Shown piece after piece: positions 12,178 through 20,939 of a DNA stretch of 64,000 nt; position 1 is the first letter of the stretch; every line of letters starts with the position of its first letter. The stretch lies in the NCBI RefSeq assembly GCF_937146585.1, contig NZ_CAKZRO010000052.1, forward strand, positions 1 to 64,000, given 5' to 3'. This stretch comes from an uncultured Halorubrum sp. GTDB taxonomy: Archaea > Halobacteriota > Halobacteria > Halobacteriales > Haloferacaceae. The notes beneath the pieces were generated by a model that ran no database searches, was not told where the DNA came from, and was given only the letters and a program-made list of their open reading frames with translations. A program made the translations under genes and the position numbers.

Positions 12178-13161
12178 ATGAGCCAGGACGCGCGTGCCGT
12201 CGGAGACGGGTCGCTCGCCCCCGAGACGGCGGCGAAGGCGGCGAGCGCCCGCGAGGCGCTCGGCGAGCGCGACGGGGTCGTGATCGCGTTCTCGGGCGGC
12301 GTCGACTCCGCGGTGGTGGCGGCGCTGGCGGCGGACGCGCTCGGCGACGACGCCGTGGCGTGTACCGCCCGCAGCGAGACGCTGCCGGCGGCGGAGCTCG
12401 ACGACGCGAAACGGGTCGCCGCGGAGATCGGGGTCCGCCACGAGACGGTGACGTTCTCCGAGCTCGACGACCCGAACTTCGTCGCCAACGACGGCGACCG
12501 GTGTTACCACTGCCGCACGATGCGGCTCGGCCGGATGTACGAGACGGCCAAGGAGCTGGGGATCGGCACCGTCTGCGACGGGACGAACGCCGACGACCCC
12601 GGCGAGGGGCACCGACCCGGGCTCCGCGCGGTCGAGGAGCTCGACGTCTTCTCCCCGCTGCTCGACGCCGGAATAACGAAGGAGGAGGTCCGCGCGATCG
12701 CCGAGTCGTACGGCCTCTCCGTGGCCGACAAGCCGTCGATGGCGTGTCTCTCCTCGCGGATCCCGACCGGGCTGGAGGTGACCGAGGAGCGCCTGACCCG
12801 CGTCGAGAAGGCCGAGCGGGTCCTCCGCGAGTGGGGGTTCGAGGGGTTCCGCGTGCGCGACCACGACGGCCTCGCGCGCGTCGAGATCGCGCCCGACGAG
12901 CTGGAGCGCGCGCTCGACCCCGCCTTCGCCGACGCCGTCCACGAGCACCTCACCGACCTCGGCTTCGAGTACGTCACGCTCGACATGGCGGGGTACCGGA
13001 CGGGCAGCGTGAGCCCGGGAGGAGACGGAGAGGAGAGCGCGGACGGCGAAGGGAACGCGGACGGCGACGACGGGGGCGGCGCGGACGGAGCGAACGACGA
13101 CGACGGAGCGAGCCGGTCGCTGGACGACGAGGTCGACATCGGGCGACAGTACCCGCGCTGA
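12178..13161 (+). CDS. larE: LarE-like PP-loop ATPase (sacrificial sulfur transferase family)
   Basis: LarE activates a nicotinic-acid dinucleotide with ATP and donates its own cysteine sulfur during synthesis of the lactate-racemase nickel-pincer cofactor. This 327-aa protein has the PP-loop SGGVDS near residue 39, a CYHCR segment near 108, and the CLSSRIP motif near 191, where LarE has its sulfur-donating cysteine. The C-terminus is unusual. After the conserved MAGYRTGS segment comes about 40 residues of Gly/Asp/Glu/Ser low complexity before a short DIGRQYPR tail. No larB, larC or lactate racemase gene is in the window, so the pathway assignment is uncertain; another PP-loop sulfur transfer role is possible. 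Confidence 0.8.
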   Translation: MSQDARAVGDGSLAPETAAKAASAREALGERDGVVIAFSGGVDSAVVAALAADALGDDAVACTARSETLPAAELDDAKRVAAEIGVRHETVTFSELDDPNFVANDGDRCYHCRTMRLGRMYETAKELGIGTVCDGTNADDPGEGHRPGLRAVEELDVFSPLLDAGITKEEVRAIAESYGLSVADKPSMACLSSRIPTGLEVTEERLTRVEKAERVLREWGFEGFRVRDHDGLARVEIAPDELERALDPAFADAVHEHLTDLGFEYVTLDMAGYRTGSVSPGGDGEESADGEGNADGDDGGGADGANDDDGASRSLDDEVDIGRQYPR

Positions 13162-13271
13162 GTCGCGGCGCTCGCCCGCTCGACGCCGGGACGCCGACGG
13201 TCGCTCACCGCGTTATCACCGGAGAGAACCCGGCGGGAACGCTTATAACCCGTGTTATTCAACCGACACCT

Positions 13272-13475
13272 ATGCGCGAGGCGCAGACGCTGGCGGTGAT
13301 CGCGGGCGGCGTCGGCGGAGCCGTCGGGGCCTTCGTCGGCGTCGCCGTCGGCGACTCCGTCATGTCGGTGACGCTGACGACCCTCGGAGTGGCGACCGTG
13401 GTCGGCGTCGGAGTCATCGCGAGCGCGGTCATCGCCGGGGACGTCCAGTTCCTCGCCGACGCCGACGGCGAGTGA
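13272..13475 (+). CDS. Small two-helix membrane protein
   Basis: A 67-aa protein with two hydrophobic segments (about residues 6-28 and 35-56) rich in Gly, Val and Ala, ending in a short acidic tail. It is too generic to assign a function. The start is well supported: the TTATAA box at 13243-13248 is centred 26 nt before the ATG, giving a leaderless transcript, and no competing in-frame start lies between. It is probably monocistronic, 110 bp after larE and 46 bp before serB, though readthrough into serB is possible because no separate strong promoter for serB is evident. Confidence 0.7.
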   Translation: MREAQTLAVIAGGVGGAVGAFVGVAVGDSVMSVTLTTLGVATVVGVGVIASAVIAGDVQFLADADGE

Positions 13476-13521
13476 GCCGGCGACCGCGCGCTTCAAGGCC
13501 CCGCCGCGACGAACGAGTCCC

Positions 13522-14172
13522 ATGAGTCTCATCGCGTTCGACTTCGACGGGACGCTCTCCGACTCCGAGATGACGGTCCTGCTCGCCGAGCGGGCGGGCG
13601 TCGCCGACGAGGTGGCCGAGATCACCGAGCGGGCGATGAACGACGAACTCAGCTACGCCGAGAGCCTCTACCGGCGCGCGGCGCTGCTGGAGGGGCTCCC
13701 CGCGGCCGACGTCGAGGACGCGTTCGACGCGGTCCGGATCCGCCCCGGGGCCGCGCGCCTCATCGAACGGTTGCGCGACGAGGGACACCACGTCGCCGTG
13801 CTCACGGGCGGGTTCGAGCGCGGCGTCGAGGCGGCGCTGGCCCGCGAGGGCGTCTCCGTCGACACGATCGTCGCGAACCGGCTCCCGACCGACGCCGAGG
13901 GTGCGCTCGCCGGCGAGGCCGAGGGGCCGCTCATCGAGGGGACGAAGGACGACGCGCTCGCCGACCTCGCGGCGGAGGTCGGGGTCCCGACGGCCGAGAC
14001 CGTGGCGGTCGGCGACGGCGCGAACGACCTCCCGATGCTGGAGGTCGCGGGGCTCGCCGTTGGCTTCGTCCCCAAGTCCGCGGTGCGACCGGTCTGCGAC
14101 TCGGTCGTCGCCTCGATGTACCGGCTCGGGAAGGTGTTGGAGTCCCACGGCGTGCTCGCGGACGCGGCGTGA
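13522..14172 (+). CDS. serB: Phosphoserine phosphatase (HAD family)
   Basis: This HAD-family enzyme would dephosphorylate O-phosphoserine in the last step of serine synthesis. The 216-aa protein has motif I DFDGTLSDSE at residues 6-15 with the nucleophile and acid aspartates, motif II LTGGF near residue 95, the lysine GTKDD near 140, and motif III GDGANDLPML near 160. The cap region between motifs I and II is the short helical type of the SerB subgroup. The family could also act on related phosphomonoesters, so the exact substrate is inferred from similarity. It lies 46 bp downstream of the small membrane protein on the same strand. Confidence 0.85.
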   Translation: MSLIAFDFDGTLSDSEMTVLLAERAGVADEVAEITERAMNDELSYAESLYRRAALLEGLPAADVEDAFDAVRIRPGAARLIERLRDEGHHVAVLTGGFERGVEAALAREGVSVDTIVANRLPTDAEGALAGEAEGPLIEGTKDDALADLAAEVGVPTAETVAVGDGANDLPMLEVAGLAVGFVPKSAVRPVCDSVVASMYRLGKVLESHGVLADAA

Positions 14173-14308
14173 GGACGCGCCGAGACGCCCGACCGCGGCG
14201 GCGGGCCGGCCCCGCCCACAGCGTTCGATACCTGACCATGTTTGGCTCAAGGGTTAATGAACGACGCACCGAACGTATTGGCATGAGCGTCCTCGCCGGG
14301 GTGATCCG

Positions 14309-15139
14309 ATGCTACCGACGCTGACGTATCTCCAGTTCCACCTCGTCTTCAGTCTCCCCGTGTTGGCCCTGCTGTGGTACCTCGCGCCGCGGTACGACGC
14401 CGTCCGGCGGCGACGCGCGACGGTCGGGATCGCGATCCTCGTCGCCATCGCGTACGTCTACACGACGCCGTGGATCAGCTACATGATCCGGCGGGGGGCG
14501 TGGTGGTACGCCGACGGCGCGGTGCTCGTCCGCGCGCTGTCGATCCCCCTCGGCGAGTACCTCTTCTTCGCCATCCAGACCGTCGTCACCGCGTTCGCGC
14601 TCCACCTGATCGGGTTCGACCCGACGTTCCGCGAGGGAGACTTCGACCGGAGGCCCCGGATCGCCGGGGTCGTCGCGGGGATCGCGATGGTCGTCGTGGG
14701 GCTCTGGCTCACGACCGTCGACCCCTCGTACCTCTACCTCGGCGGACTGATCGCGTGGGTCGGCCCCGTGTTCGCGCTCCAGTGGTCCGTCGGCGGCGGG
14801 TACCTCGTCCGCACGCCGCGGATGTGGCTCGCGGCGACGCTGATCCCGGCCGCGTACTTCTGGGTCGCGGACCGGATCGCGATCGCGATGGGGACCTGGC
14901 AGCTCTCGACCGAGTTCACCACCGGGATCGCGGTCCTCGGGCTGCCGATCGAGGAGATGCTCTTCTTCGCCTCGGCCGGCGTGATGACGGTCAACGGGCT
15001 CGTCCTCTTCGAGTGGGTACTCGACTGGAACGACGGCCGGGGCGAGGTCGCGGAGCCCACCCCGTCCGGCGACGCCGAGCGGGACGTGCCCGGCCCGGAG
15101 CCGCCGGCCGACCCGGACCCCGACGTGGTCGATGACTGA
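14309..15139 (+). CDS. crtY: Lycopene beta-cyclase, fused CrtYc/CrtYd type
   Basis: This integral membrane enzyme cyclises the ends of lycopene to give beta-carotene, the precursor of retinal. The 276-aa protein has about seven membrane segments. It shows the internal pseudo-repeat of the family: PLGEYLFF near residue 79 and PIEEMLFF near residue 213, the conserved PxEE-type catalytic motifs of the heterodimeric (CrtYc/CrtYd) cyclases, here in one chain as in other haloarchaea. Its C-terminal 45 residues are a hydrophilic tail. The stop codon overlaps the brp start by 8 bp, so the two enzymes are translationally coupled and act one after the other. Confidence 0.93.
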   Translation: MLPTLTYLQFHLVFSLPVLALLWYLAPRYDAVRRRRATVGIAILVAIAYVYTTPWISYMIRRGAWWYADGAVLVRALSIPLGEYLFFAIQTVVTAFALHLIGFDPTFREGDFDRRPRIAGVVAGIAMVVVGLWLTTVDPSYLYLGGLIAWVGPVFALQWSVGGGYLVRTPRMWLAATLIPAAYFWVADRIAIAMGTWQLSTEFTTGIAVLGLPIEEMLFFASAGVMTVNGLVLFEWVLDWNDGRGEVAEPTPSGDAERDVPGPEPPADPDPDVVDD

Positions 15140-16295
15140 GACGTCGTCGACGGGCGCGACCGAGTCCCGCCGCGGAGCGGCCCGCGAGCGCGGCGCCGAC
15201 GAGGAGACGGGCACGCGAGGGGGGCCCGGAACCGCGGAGCCGGGGGTCGGGTCCGCGGCCGCCGCAAAGCGCGTCGACCGTTGGTTCGCGCGCCGCCCGG
15301 CGGTGGCGCTGGCCGCGCTGTTGCCGATCGGGGCCGTGACCCCCCTGTTTCCGGTCGAAGTCGGCGTCGCGACGTTCGCGCTCGGCACCCTCGTCGTCGG
15401 GATGGCGCACGGCGCGGTCGACCACCTAGTCCCGCTCCGGGGCGCGCCGGACGTGTCGCTCCGGCGGTCGATCGTCGTCGTCTCCCTCGTCTACGCGGTG
15501 CTCGGCGGCGCGGTCGTCGCCGCGTTCTTCGCCGCGCCCGTCGCCGCGTTCGTCGGCTTCATCGCGCTCACGTGGCTCCACTGGGGGCAGGGCGACGTGG
15601 CGACGCTCGCCATCGCCGGCGTCGACCACCTCCCGTCGTCGGCGGAGCGGTGGCTGGCGCTCGCGGTCCGAGGCGGCCTGCCGATGGGCGTCCCCCTGCT
15701 CGCGCACCCGGAGGAGTACCGGCTGGTGGCCGAGTGGATCGTCGGGCTGTTCCTCGTCGACGCGGGCGCGGCCGCGACCGCGGTGGATCCGCTGTTCACG
15801 CCCGCGGTGCGGGTCGGCGTCGGCGTCGGGATGGCGGCCGCGACGCTGGCGTCCGTCGCCCTCGGCTACCGCCGGGTCCGAGACGGGCGCGACCCCGGCG
15901 GCTGGCACCGCGACGTCGGCGAGCTCGCGGTCCTGTGGGCGTGGTTCCTGCTCGCCGCGCCGGTGTTCGCGATCGGGGTGTACTTCGCGCTGTGGCACGC
16001 GCTCCGCCACGTCGGGCGGCTCGTGTTAGTCGACCCCGAGGCCGCGGGCGCGGCGTCGGCCGGCGACGCGGTCGGCGCGCTCGCCCGCTTCGGTCGGGAC
16101 GCCGCGCCGCTGACGCTCGGCGGGTTCCTCGTGGTCGCCGCGGTCGGGGTCTCGGTGCCCGCCGGCGTGGCGGCGCCCGGCGACCTGCTGGCGGTGTCGC
16201 TGGTCGCCATCGCCGCGATGACGCTGCCCCACGTGGTCGTCGTGGCGTGGCTCGACCGGCGGCAGGGCGTCTGGCGGCCGGGCGCCGGCGCGTGA
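15132..16295 (+). CDS. blh: Brp/Blh-type beta-carotene 15,15'-dioxygenase
   Basis: This membrane enzyme cleaves beta-carotene centrally to retinal, the chromophore of haloarchaeal rhodopsins. The 387-aa protein has a 50-residue charged N-terminus and about eight membrane segments. Conserved histidines that coordinate the iron appear in the motifs GMAHGAVDHL, LHWGQGD, WHALRHVGR and LPHVVVV. The gene overlaps crtY by 8 bp, making a two-gene retinal operon. No opsin gene lies in the window, so the retinal must serve rhodopsins encoded elsewhere. Brp and Blh paralogues cannot be separated by sequence alone here. Confidence 0.92.
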   Translation: MTETSSTGATESRRGAARERGADEETGTRGGPGTAEPGVGSAAAAKRVDRWFARRPAVALAALLPIGAVTPLFPVEVGVATFALGTLVVGMAHGAVDHLVPLRGAPDVSLRRSIVVVSLVYAVLGGAVVAAFFAAPVAAFVGFIALTWLHWGQGDVATLAIAGVDHLPSSAERWLALAVRGGLPMGVPLLAHPEEYRLVAEWIVGLFLVDAGAAATAVDPLFTPAVRVGVGVGMAAATLASVALGYRRVRDGRDPGGWHRDVGELAVLWAWFLLAAPVFAIGVYFALWHALRHVGRLVLVDPEAAGAASAGDAVGALARFGRDAAPLTLGGFLVVAAVGVSVPAGVAAPGDLLAVSLVAIAAMTLPHVVVVAWLDRRQGVWRPGAGA

Positions 16296-16360
16296 GGCGA
16301 GCGGAACGCGCGGTGCCGACACCGCACCGTTCTTTGTCGGCGGCGGCGTCTCTCCGATAG

Positions 16361-16999
16361 ATGGACGATATCGCGATCCGCGACCCCCGGCCGGCGGACG
16401 CCGAGCCGCTGGAGGAGCTCATCACCTCGCACTTCAGCGAGGGGAGCTCCTACGGCGTCGACCTCGGGATCGGCGACCCGACGTACCACGTGCTGGTCGC
16501 GGTCGAGGCGGACGCGGGCGACGGCGCCGAGGGGGCCGAAGTCGAGAGCGACGGGGACGGCGAAGGCGACGACGCGATCCTCGGCGTCATGGCGCTCCGC
16601 GAGTTCGACGACCCGACCGACGTGGCCGAGGAGATGTACTTCTTCGACGACCCCGACCTGCTCCCCGCCGCGGCGCTGTACGGGCACCTGGAGATGGGGT
16701 ACGTCCGGGACGGCGCGACCGGTCGCGGGCTCGGGAGCCGGCTGCTCGGGCGGCTCCACGAGACCGGCGCGGAACGGGGCGTCGACCTGTTCCTCGCGGA
16801 CTCGTGGTACCACGGCGGCGACGACTCGCCGGAGCGGCTGTTCGACGCGCACGGCTACGAGACGGTCCACCGCGAGCCGATCGAGCGCCCCGCGGCGGAG
16901 TGTCCGAAGTGCGAGGAGACGTGTACCTGCGAGGGCGCGCTCGCCGTGCGGCGCGTCGACGGGGGAGGAAGTGCGGGCGCAGCCGAGGCGGGCAAATGA
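16361..16999 (+). CDS. GNAT-family N-acetyltransferase with cysteine-rich tail
   Basis: A 212-aa protein with the GNAT fold. An acidic loop (about residues 50-70) interrupts the N-terminal half, and the acetyl-CoA-binding motif A is seen as VRDGATGRGLGSRLLGRL around residues 111-128. The C-terminal part contains CPKCEETCTC near residue 182, a close cluster of four cysteines that could hold zinc, which is unusual for GNAT enzymes. The acceptor substrate is unknown. Its stop codon overlaps the start of the next gene (ATGA), so the two are co-translated. A weak TATA-like TTCTTTG lies about 29 nt upstream of the ATG. Confidence 0.8.
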   Translation: MDDIAIRDPRPADAEPLEELITSHFSEGSSYGVDLGIGDPTYHVLVAVEADAGDGAEGAEVESDGDGEGDDAILGVMALREFDDPTDVAEEMYFFDDPDLLPAAALYGHLEMGYVRDGATGRGLGSRLLGRLHETGAERGVDLFLADSWYHGGDDSPERLFDAHGYETVHREPIERPAAECPKCEETCTCEGALAVRRVDGGGSAGAAEAGK

Positions 17000-17286
17000 A
17001 CCACGACCGCGTCCACGCCCGGGAGCCGTCGCACCACGTCGACCGGTGGACGGTCGGCGTCGTCGAGTCGATGGGCGAGCGCGACGGCCACTGCGTCGTG
17101 ACGGTCCGACCGGTCGCGCCGGAGGGTGAAGCGGGAGACGAGCCAGCGGAGGACGCGGACCGCGGAGAGCCGGTCGAGCTGACGCTCACGCTCGCCGTGC
17201 GGGACCTGTTCGTGAGCCGGCTCCCGATCGACGACGGCGAGTCGCCGGTCGGCGAGCGCGTCTGGTATCGGAAGCGGGGCGGGTGA
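16996..17286 (+). CDS. Conserved-looking small protein coupled to the GNAT gene
   Basis: A 96-aa acidic protein that I cannot assign. It begins MNHDRVHAREPSHHVDRWTV and seems to form a small beta-rich fold: the sequence alternates strand-like stretches (WTVGVVES, HCVVTVRPV, VELTLTLAV) with an acidic loop at about residues 41-54, and ends in VGERVWYRKRGG. The start ATG overlaps the TGA of the GNAT gene in an ATGA junction. No signal peptide or membrane segment is present. Co-translation suggests a functional link to the acetyltransferase, either as a regulator or as a substrate. Confidence 0.7.
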   Translation: MNHDRVHAREPSHHVDRWTVGVVESMGERDGHCVVTVRPVAPEGEAGDEPAEDADRGEPVELTLTLAVRDLFVSRLPIDDGESPVGERVWYRKRGG

Positions 17287-17338
17287 ACGGGCTGGGTAGG
17301 TGAGCGGATAGAGCGAGTCCCCGCCGGCGTCGACGCCG

Positions 17339-19126
17339 CTACTCCAGCTGGTGGTAGTCCAGCTCGTGGCCTTCGTCGAGGGCGGCCTGAACGGCCTCGC
17401 TCGGCTCGTCGACCGGTTCGGTGCGGAGCGTCATGCCGCCGACGTCGGCCGCGTCGAAGTAGACGTTGCGCCGCCAGTCGGGGTCGACGTCGGGGAAGTC
17501 GGTGCGGTAGTGGGCGCCGCGCGACTCCTCGCGTTCGAGCGCGCCGCGGAGCACCGCCTCGGCGGCGACGAGCATGAAGCCGACGTCGACCGCGAGTTCG
17601 AACGACTCGCTGGTGACGGGGCCGACGCGCATGTCCGCCGCGCGGTCGCGCACGTCGGCGAGGCGGTCGAGCCCCTCGCGCAGCGACGCCTCGTCGCGGA
17701 GGATGCCCGCGTGCTCCCACATCAGCTCGCGCAGGTCGGCGAGCACCGCGTCCACGTCGTGGGCGCCGTCGTTGTCCGCCATCGCGCGCAGGTCGCGGAG
17801 GTGCGGTTCGACGAGCCCCTCGCGGAGGGCGTCGGGCACCGCGCCCGGGCCGTCAGCGCGGTCGGCGATCCGCTCGCCGGCGACGACGCCGTACGCGACG
17901 GTCTCGGCCAGCGAGTTGCCGCCGAGGCGGTTCGCGCCGTGGACGCCCGCCATCGTCTCGCCGATGGCGAAGAGGCCGTCCACGTCGGTTTCACCGTGAT
18001 CGTCGACGGCGACGCCGCCCATCCCGTAGTGGGAGGTCGGCGCGACCTCGACGGGCTCTTCCGCCATGTCCACCCCGAGGTCGTCGAACCGCTCGTACAT
18101 CCGGGGGAGCCGCTCCTCGATGAACTCGGCGTCGCGGTGGGAGATGTCGAGGTAGACGCCGCCGTTCTCCGTGCCGCGCCCCTCGGCGACCTCCCGCGCG
18201 ATCGATCGCGCGACCACGTCGCGGGCGTCCAGCTCCATCTGGTCGGGCGAGTAGCGCTCCATGAAACGCTCGCCCTCGGCGTTGAACAGGCGGCCGCCCT
18301 CGCCGCGGACCGCCTCGGTCACGAGGCGGCCGCTCCACGGCTCCCACTCGGGGTCGTCCTCGTCGACGGCCATCCCGGTCGGGTGGAACTGCATGAACTC
18401 CATGTCCATCAGCGACGCCCCGGCGTCGGACGCCAGCGCCGCGCCGTCGCCGTTGTTCTCGTCGTCGCGGGAGGTGTGGCGGTCGTAGACGGCGGCGTGG
18501 CCGCCGGCGGCGAGGACGACCGTCCCCGCGTTGAACAGGACGAACTCGCCGTCGTCCATGTCGAAGCCGACCGCGCCGTGGACCGCCTCGCCGTCGGAGA
18601 CCAGCTTCGTTATCATCACGTTCTCGCGGTAGGGGACCGACAGCTCCTGTGCGCGGTCGACGAGCGTGTCCAACAGCGACTCGCCGGTGTGGTCGCCCGC
18701 GAAGGCGGTCCGGCGGAACGACTGCGCGCCGAAGAAGCGCTGGTCGATCTCGCCGTCGTCGGTCCGGGAGTACTCCATCCCCCAGTCGTCGAGCTCGCGG
18801 AGCCGCTCGGGCATCTGTTCGGTCACGGTCTCGACCTTCGCGGGGTCGTTGACCATGTGGCCCTCGTTGAGGGTGTCCGCCGCGTGGATCGCGGGCGAGT
18901 CCTCGGGGTCGTGGGTCCCGAGCGCGCCGTTGATCCCGCCGCGGGCCCACGTGGTGTGAGCGTCGCCGTGCCCGCGCTTCCCGAGGACGAGCACGTCGTC
19001 GACGCCGCGCTCGGCGAGTTCGATCGCGGTGCGCGCGCCCGCCGCGCCGGCACCGACGACGAGGACGGACACGTCCTCGCGTGCGTACTCGACCGGCTCG
19101 TCGTCGACCGGTGTGCGTTCGGCCAT
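17339..19126 (-). CDS. FAD-binding flavoprotein of the succinate dehydrogenase / fumarate reductase / aspartate oxidase family
   Basis: A 595-aa flavoprotein from the ATG at 19126. Codons upstream (to 19174) add a 16-residue segment that is unlike the family. The Rossmann FAD motif VVGAGAAGARTAIE is near residue 24. Next come HTTWARGGINGAL (the histidyl-FAD region), HPTGM near 238, RGEGGRLFN near 265, and the C-terminal GVHGANRLGGNSLAE near 412. The catalytic-arginine region is ELDARDVVARSIARE. These motifs are shared by SdhA, FrdA and NadB. The gene stands alone, without iron-sulfur or membrane-anchor genes, so it is probably not the respiratory Sdh subunit. It could be an L-aspartate oxidase or a soluble fumarate reductase; sequence alone does not settle this. 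Confidence 0.85.
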   Translation of the reverse strand: MAERTPVDDEPVEYAREDVSVLVVGAGAAGARTAIELAERGVDDVLVLGKRGHGDAHTTWARGGINGALGTHDPEDSPAIHAADTLNEGHMVNDPAKVETVTEQMPERLRELDDWGMEYSRTDDGEIDQRFFGAQSFRRTAFAGDHTGESLLDTLVDRAQELSVPYRENVMITKLVSDGEAVHGAVGFDMDDGEFVLFNAGTVVLAAGGHAAVYDRHTSRDDENNGDGAALASDAGASLMDMEFMQFHPTGMAVDEDDPEWEPWSGRLVTEAVRGEGGRLFNAEGERFMERYSPDQMELDARDVVARSIAREVAEGRGTENGGVYLDISHRDAEFIEERLPRMYERFDDLGVDMAEEPVEVAPTSHYGMGGVAVDDHGETDVDGLFAIGETMAGVHGANRLGGNSLAETVAYGVVAGERIADRADGPGAVPDALREGLVEPHLRDLRAMADNDGAHDVDAVLADLRELMWEHAGILRDEASLREGLDRLADVRDRAADMRVGPVTSESFELAVDVGFMLVAAEAVLRGALEREESRGAHYRTDFPDVDPDWRRNVYFDAADVGGMTLRTEPVDEPSEAVQAALDEGHELDYHQLE

Positions 19127-19250
19127 GACGATAGATACGATCCACACACGGGTAAGCCTCACGCGTGTGCGCACGCTCGCGCACGCGAGGGCGAAACGCG
19201 TCGGTTCGAGCGCCGCTCCGCGGAAGGGGACCGCCGGCGTCTCGCTCCCG

Positions 19251-20138
19251 TCAGTCCCACCCGGGCGTGCCGGGCGCGCCGGCGTCGTCTTCGACCTCGC
19301 GGACGAGTCGGTCGCGCTCGTCGCCGTCGCGGTCGACGCGGTCCCCGTCGTCGCCGGCCCGGTCGGTCCACTCGCGGATCGCCGCCCCGACCCACGAGTC
19401 GGCGTCGCGGGCGCGAGCTCGGGCCTCGGCCATCCGGTCGCGGTTCACCGACAGCGATCCCGGACGGGAGCCGACCGCGGCACCGAGGAACCGAGCGCGG
19501 TCGTCCGCGTCGGCCGCGTCGTCGCGGAGCCGCGCGACGACGCCGTCGAGGGCCTCGGGGTCGGGGTACGCGAACACGGACGCCCCGAGCGCCTGCGGCC
19601 CGAACGCCGGCGCGGGGAGGTCCGCGGGCGGATCGTCGTCGAGCAGCCGGTCGCCGCCGCCGGCGGCCTCGACGCGCTCGCACTCGGTCTCGGCGCCGAG
19701 TTCGAGGTTGTGGCCGGGGTACGTCGCGCAGGTCCGGGGATACCGGTCCGAGCCGTGGATCCGGCACTGGAGCGTCGTCGGGTCGAGGAAGGCGCAGGCG
19801 TCGAGCCAGCGCGGCTCGTCGGTCCCGATCGGCGCGACGGGCTTCGGCGGCTTCCGGAGGCCGACGACGAAGACGGGGCGACCGTCGGCGGCGGCGAGGT
19901 CGACCCCGTCGACCCGGACGCTGTCGTCGCGCTCGGCCGGCTCGAACAGCCGCGGGACGAGGGCGTCGGCCAGCCCGTCGTCGACGAAGCGAGCGACCTC
20001 GTCGCGGGTGAGCGGCGCGAGGCCGTACACGTCGTCGAGCGGGGGGCGCGGTCCGGCGCGGTCGCCGTCGGCCGCCGCCGGGTCGAGCGGCCGCCAGTCG
20101 ACGCAGCAGCCGGCACAGCCCTCACAACGGAGTTCCAT
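19251..20138 (-). CDS. YkgJ-type cysteine-cluster protein
   Basis: A 295-aa protein beginning MELRCEGCAGCCVDW, the CxxCxxCC signature of the YkgJ/UPF0153 family. A second cysteine group appears as CAFLD...CRIHG...CATYPG around residues 113-140. Together these could bind zinc or an iron-sulfur cluster. The remaining half is acidic and helical with no motif I know. Members of this family are widespread, but their biochemical role is poorly defined. The gene lies between the flavoprotein gene and hisB, all on the minus strand with gaps of 124 and 89 bp, so an operon is possible but not evident. Confidence 0.8.
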   Translation of the reverse strand: MELRCEGCAGCCVDWRPLDPAAADGDRAGPRPPLDDVYGLAPLTRDEVARFVDDGLADALVPRLFEPAERDDSVRVDGVDLAAADGRPVFVVGLRKPPKPVAPIGTDEPRWLDACAFLDPTTLQCRIHGSDRYPRTCATYPGHNLELGAETECERVEAAGGGDRLLDDDPPADLPAPAFGPQALGASVFAYPDPEALDGVVARLRDDAADADDRARFLGAAVGSRPGSLSVNRDRMAEARARARDADSWVGAAIREWTDRAGDDGDRVDRDGDERDRLVREVEDDAGAPGTPGWD

Positions 20139-20227
20139 ACGACCGTGCTAGCGACTTCCACGGTGATAAGTGGTCGGCGGGAGCGCGCGAGCGCGGCCGG
20201 CGGCCGAGAGGCGCGACCGACGCGCGC

Positions 20228-20824
20228 TCAGAGTTCGCCCTTCGTGCTGGGCGTGTCGCTGCGGCGCTCGTCGAGGCGGGTGGCGTCGTCGAGCGCGCGC
20301 GCCAGCGCCTTGAACAGCGCCTCGACCTCGTGGTGGGCGTTGTCGCCGCGTTCGACCGCCGCGTGGAGCGTGAGGCCGGCGTTGTGGGCCAGCGACAGGG
20401 CGAAGTGGTCGGCCATGACGCTCGTGAACTCCCCGACCGACTCCTGGGAGAACGCGCCGTCGAACTCGTAGTAGGGCCGCCCGGCCACGTCGACGACGAC
20501 GCTCGCGACCGCCTCGTCGAGGGGAACTCGGCGGTCGGCGTAGCGCCGGATGCCGCGCTTGTCGCCGAGCGCCTCGTCGAACGCCTCGCCGAGGCAGATC
20601 GCCACGTCCTCGACCGTGTGGTGGTCGTCGATGTCCAAGTCGCCGTCACAGCGCACGGTCAGGTCGAAGAGGCCGTGCTTCGCGAACGATTCGAGCATGT
20701 GGTCGTAGAAGCCGATCCCCGTCGAGACCTCGCTGTCGCCGTCGCCGTCGACCGCGAGCGTGAGTTCGATGGTCGTCTCGCTCGTCTCGCGGGTGACGGC
20801 CGCGGTCCGGTCGTGGTCGCTCAT
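20228..20824 (-). CDS. hisB: Imidazoleglycerol-phosphate dehydratase
   Basis: HisB dehydrates imidazole-glycerol phosphate to imidazole-acetol phosphate in histidine synthesis. The 198-aa protein has the manganese-binding motifs [10 protein letters not shown] near residue 65 and [10 protein letters not shown] near 164, with the canonical family C-terminus STKGEL. The length equals the monofunctional archaeal enzyme, without the N-terminal phosphatase domain of enterobacterial HisB. The hisA gene is 2.5 kb away on the same strand, the two being separated by a permease/UspA pair on the opposite strand, so histidine genes are dispersed here rather than in one operon. Confidence 0.97.
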   Translation of the reverse strand: MSDHDRTAAVTRETSETTIELTLAVDGDGDSEVSTGIGFYDHMLESFAKHGLFDLTVRCDGDLDIDDHHTVEDVAICLGEAFDEALGDKRGIRRYADRRVPLDEAVASVVVDVAGRPYYEFDGAFSQESVGEFTSVMADHFALSLAHNAGLTLHAAVERGDNAHHEVEALFKALARALDDATRLDERRSDTPSTKGEL

Positions 20825-20939
20825 ACCGGCCCGTCGCGGGGGATTCGTAAGTCGGTTGCGGGTGGTCGACCGCCGAGGTCGTCCGAGCCGACAGCCGACG
20901 ACGAATATTTGTCGCTACTCTGTGACGTGTTAGCACGAG

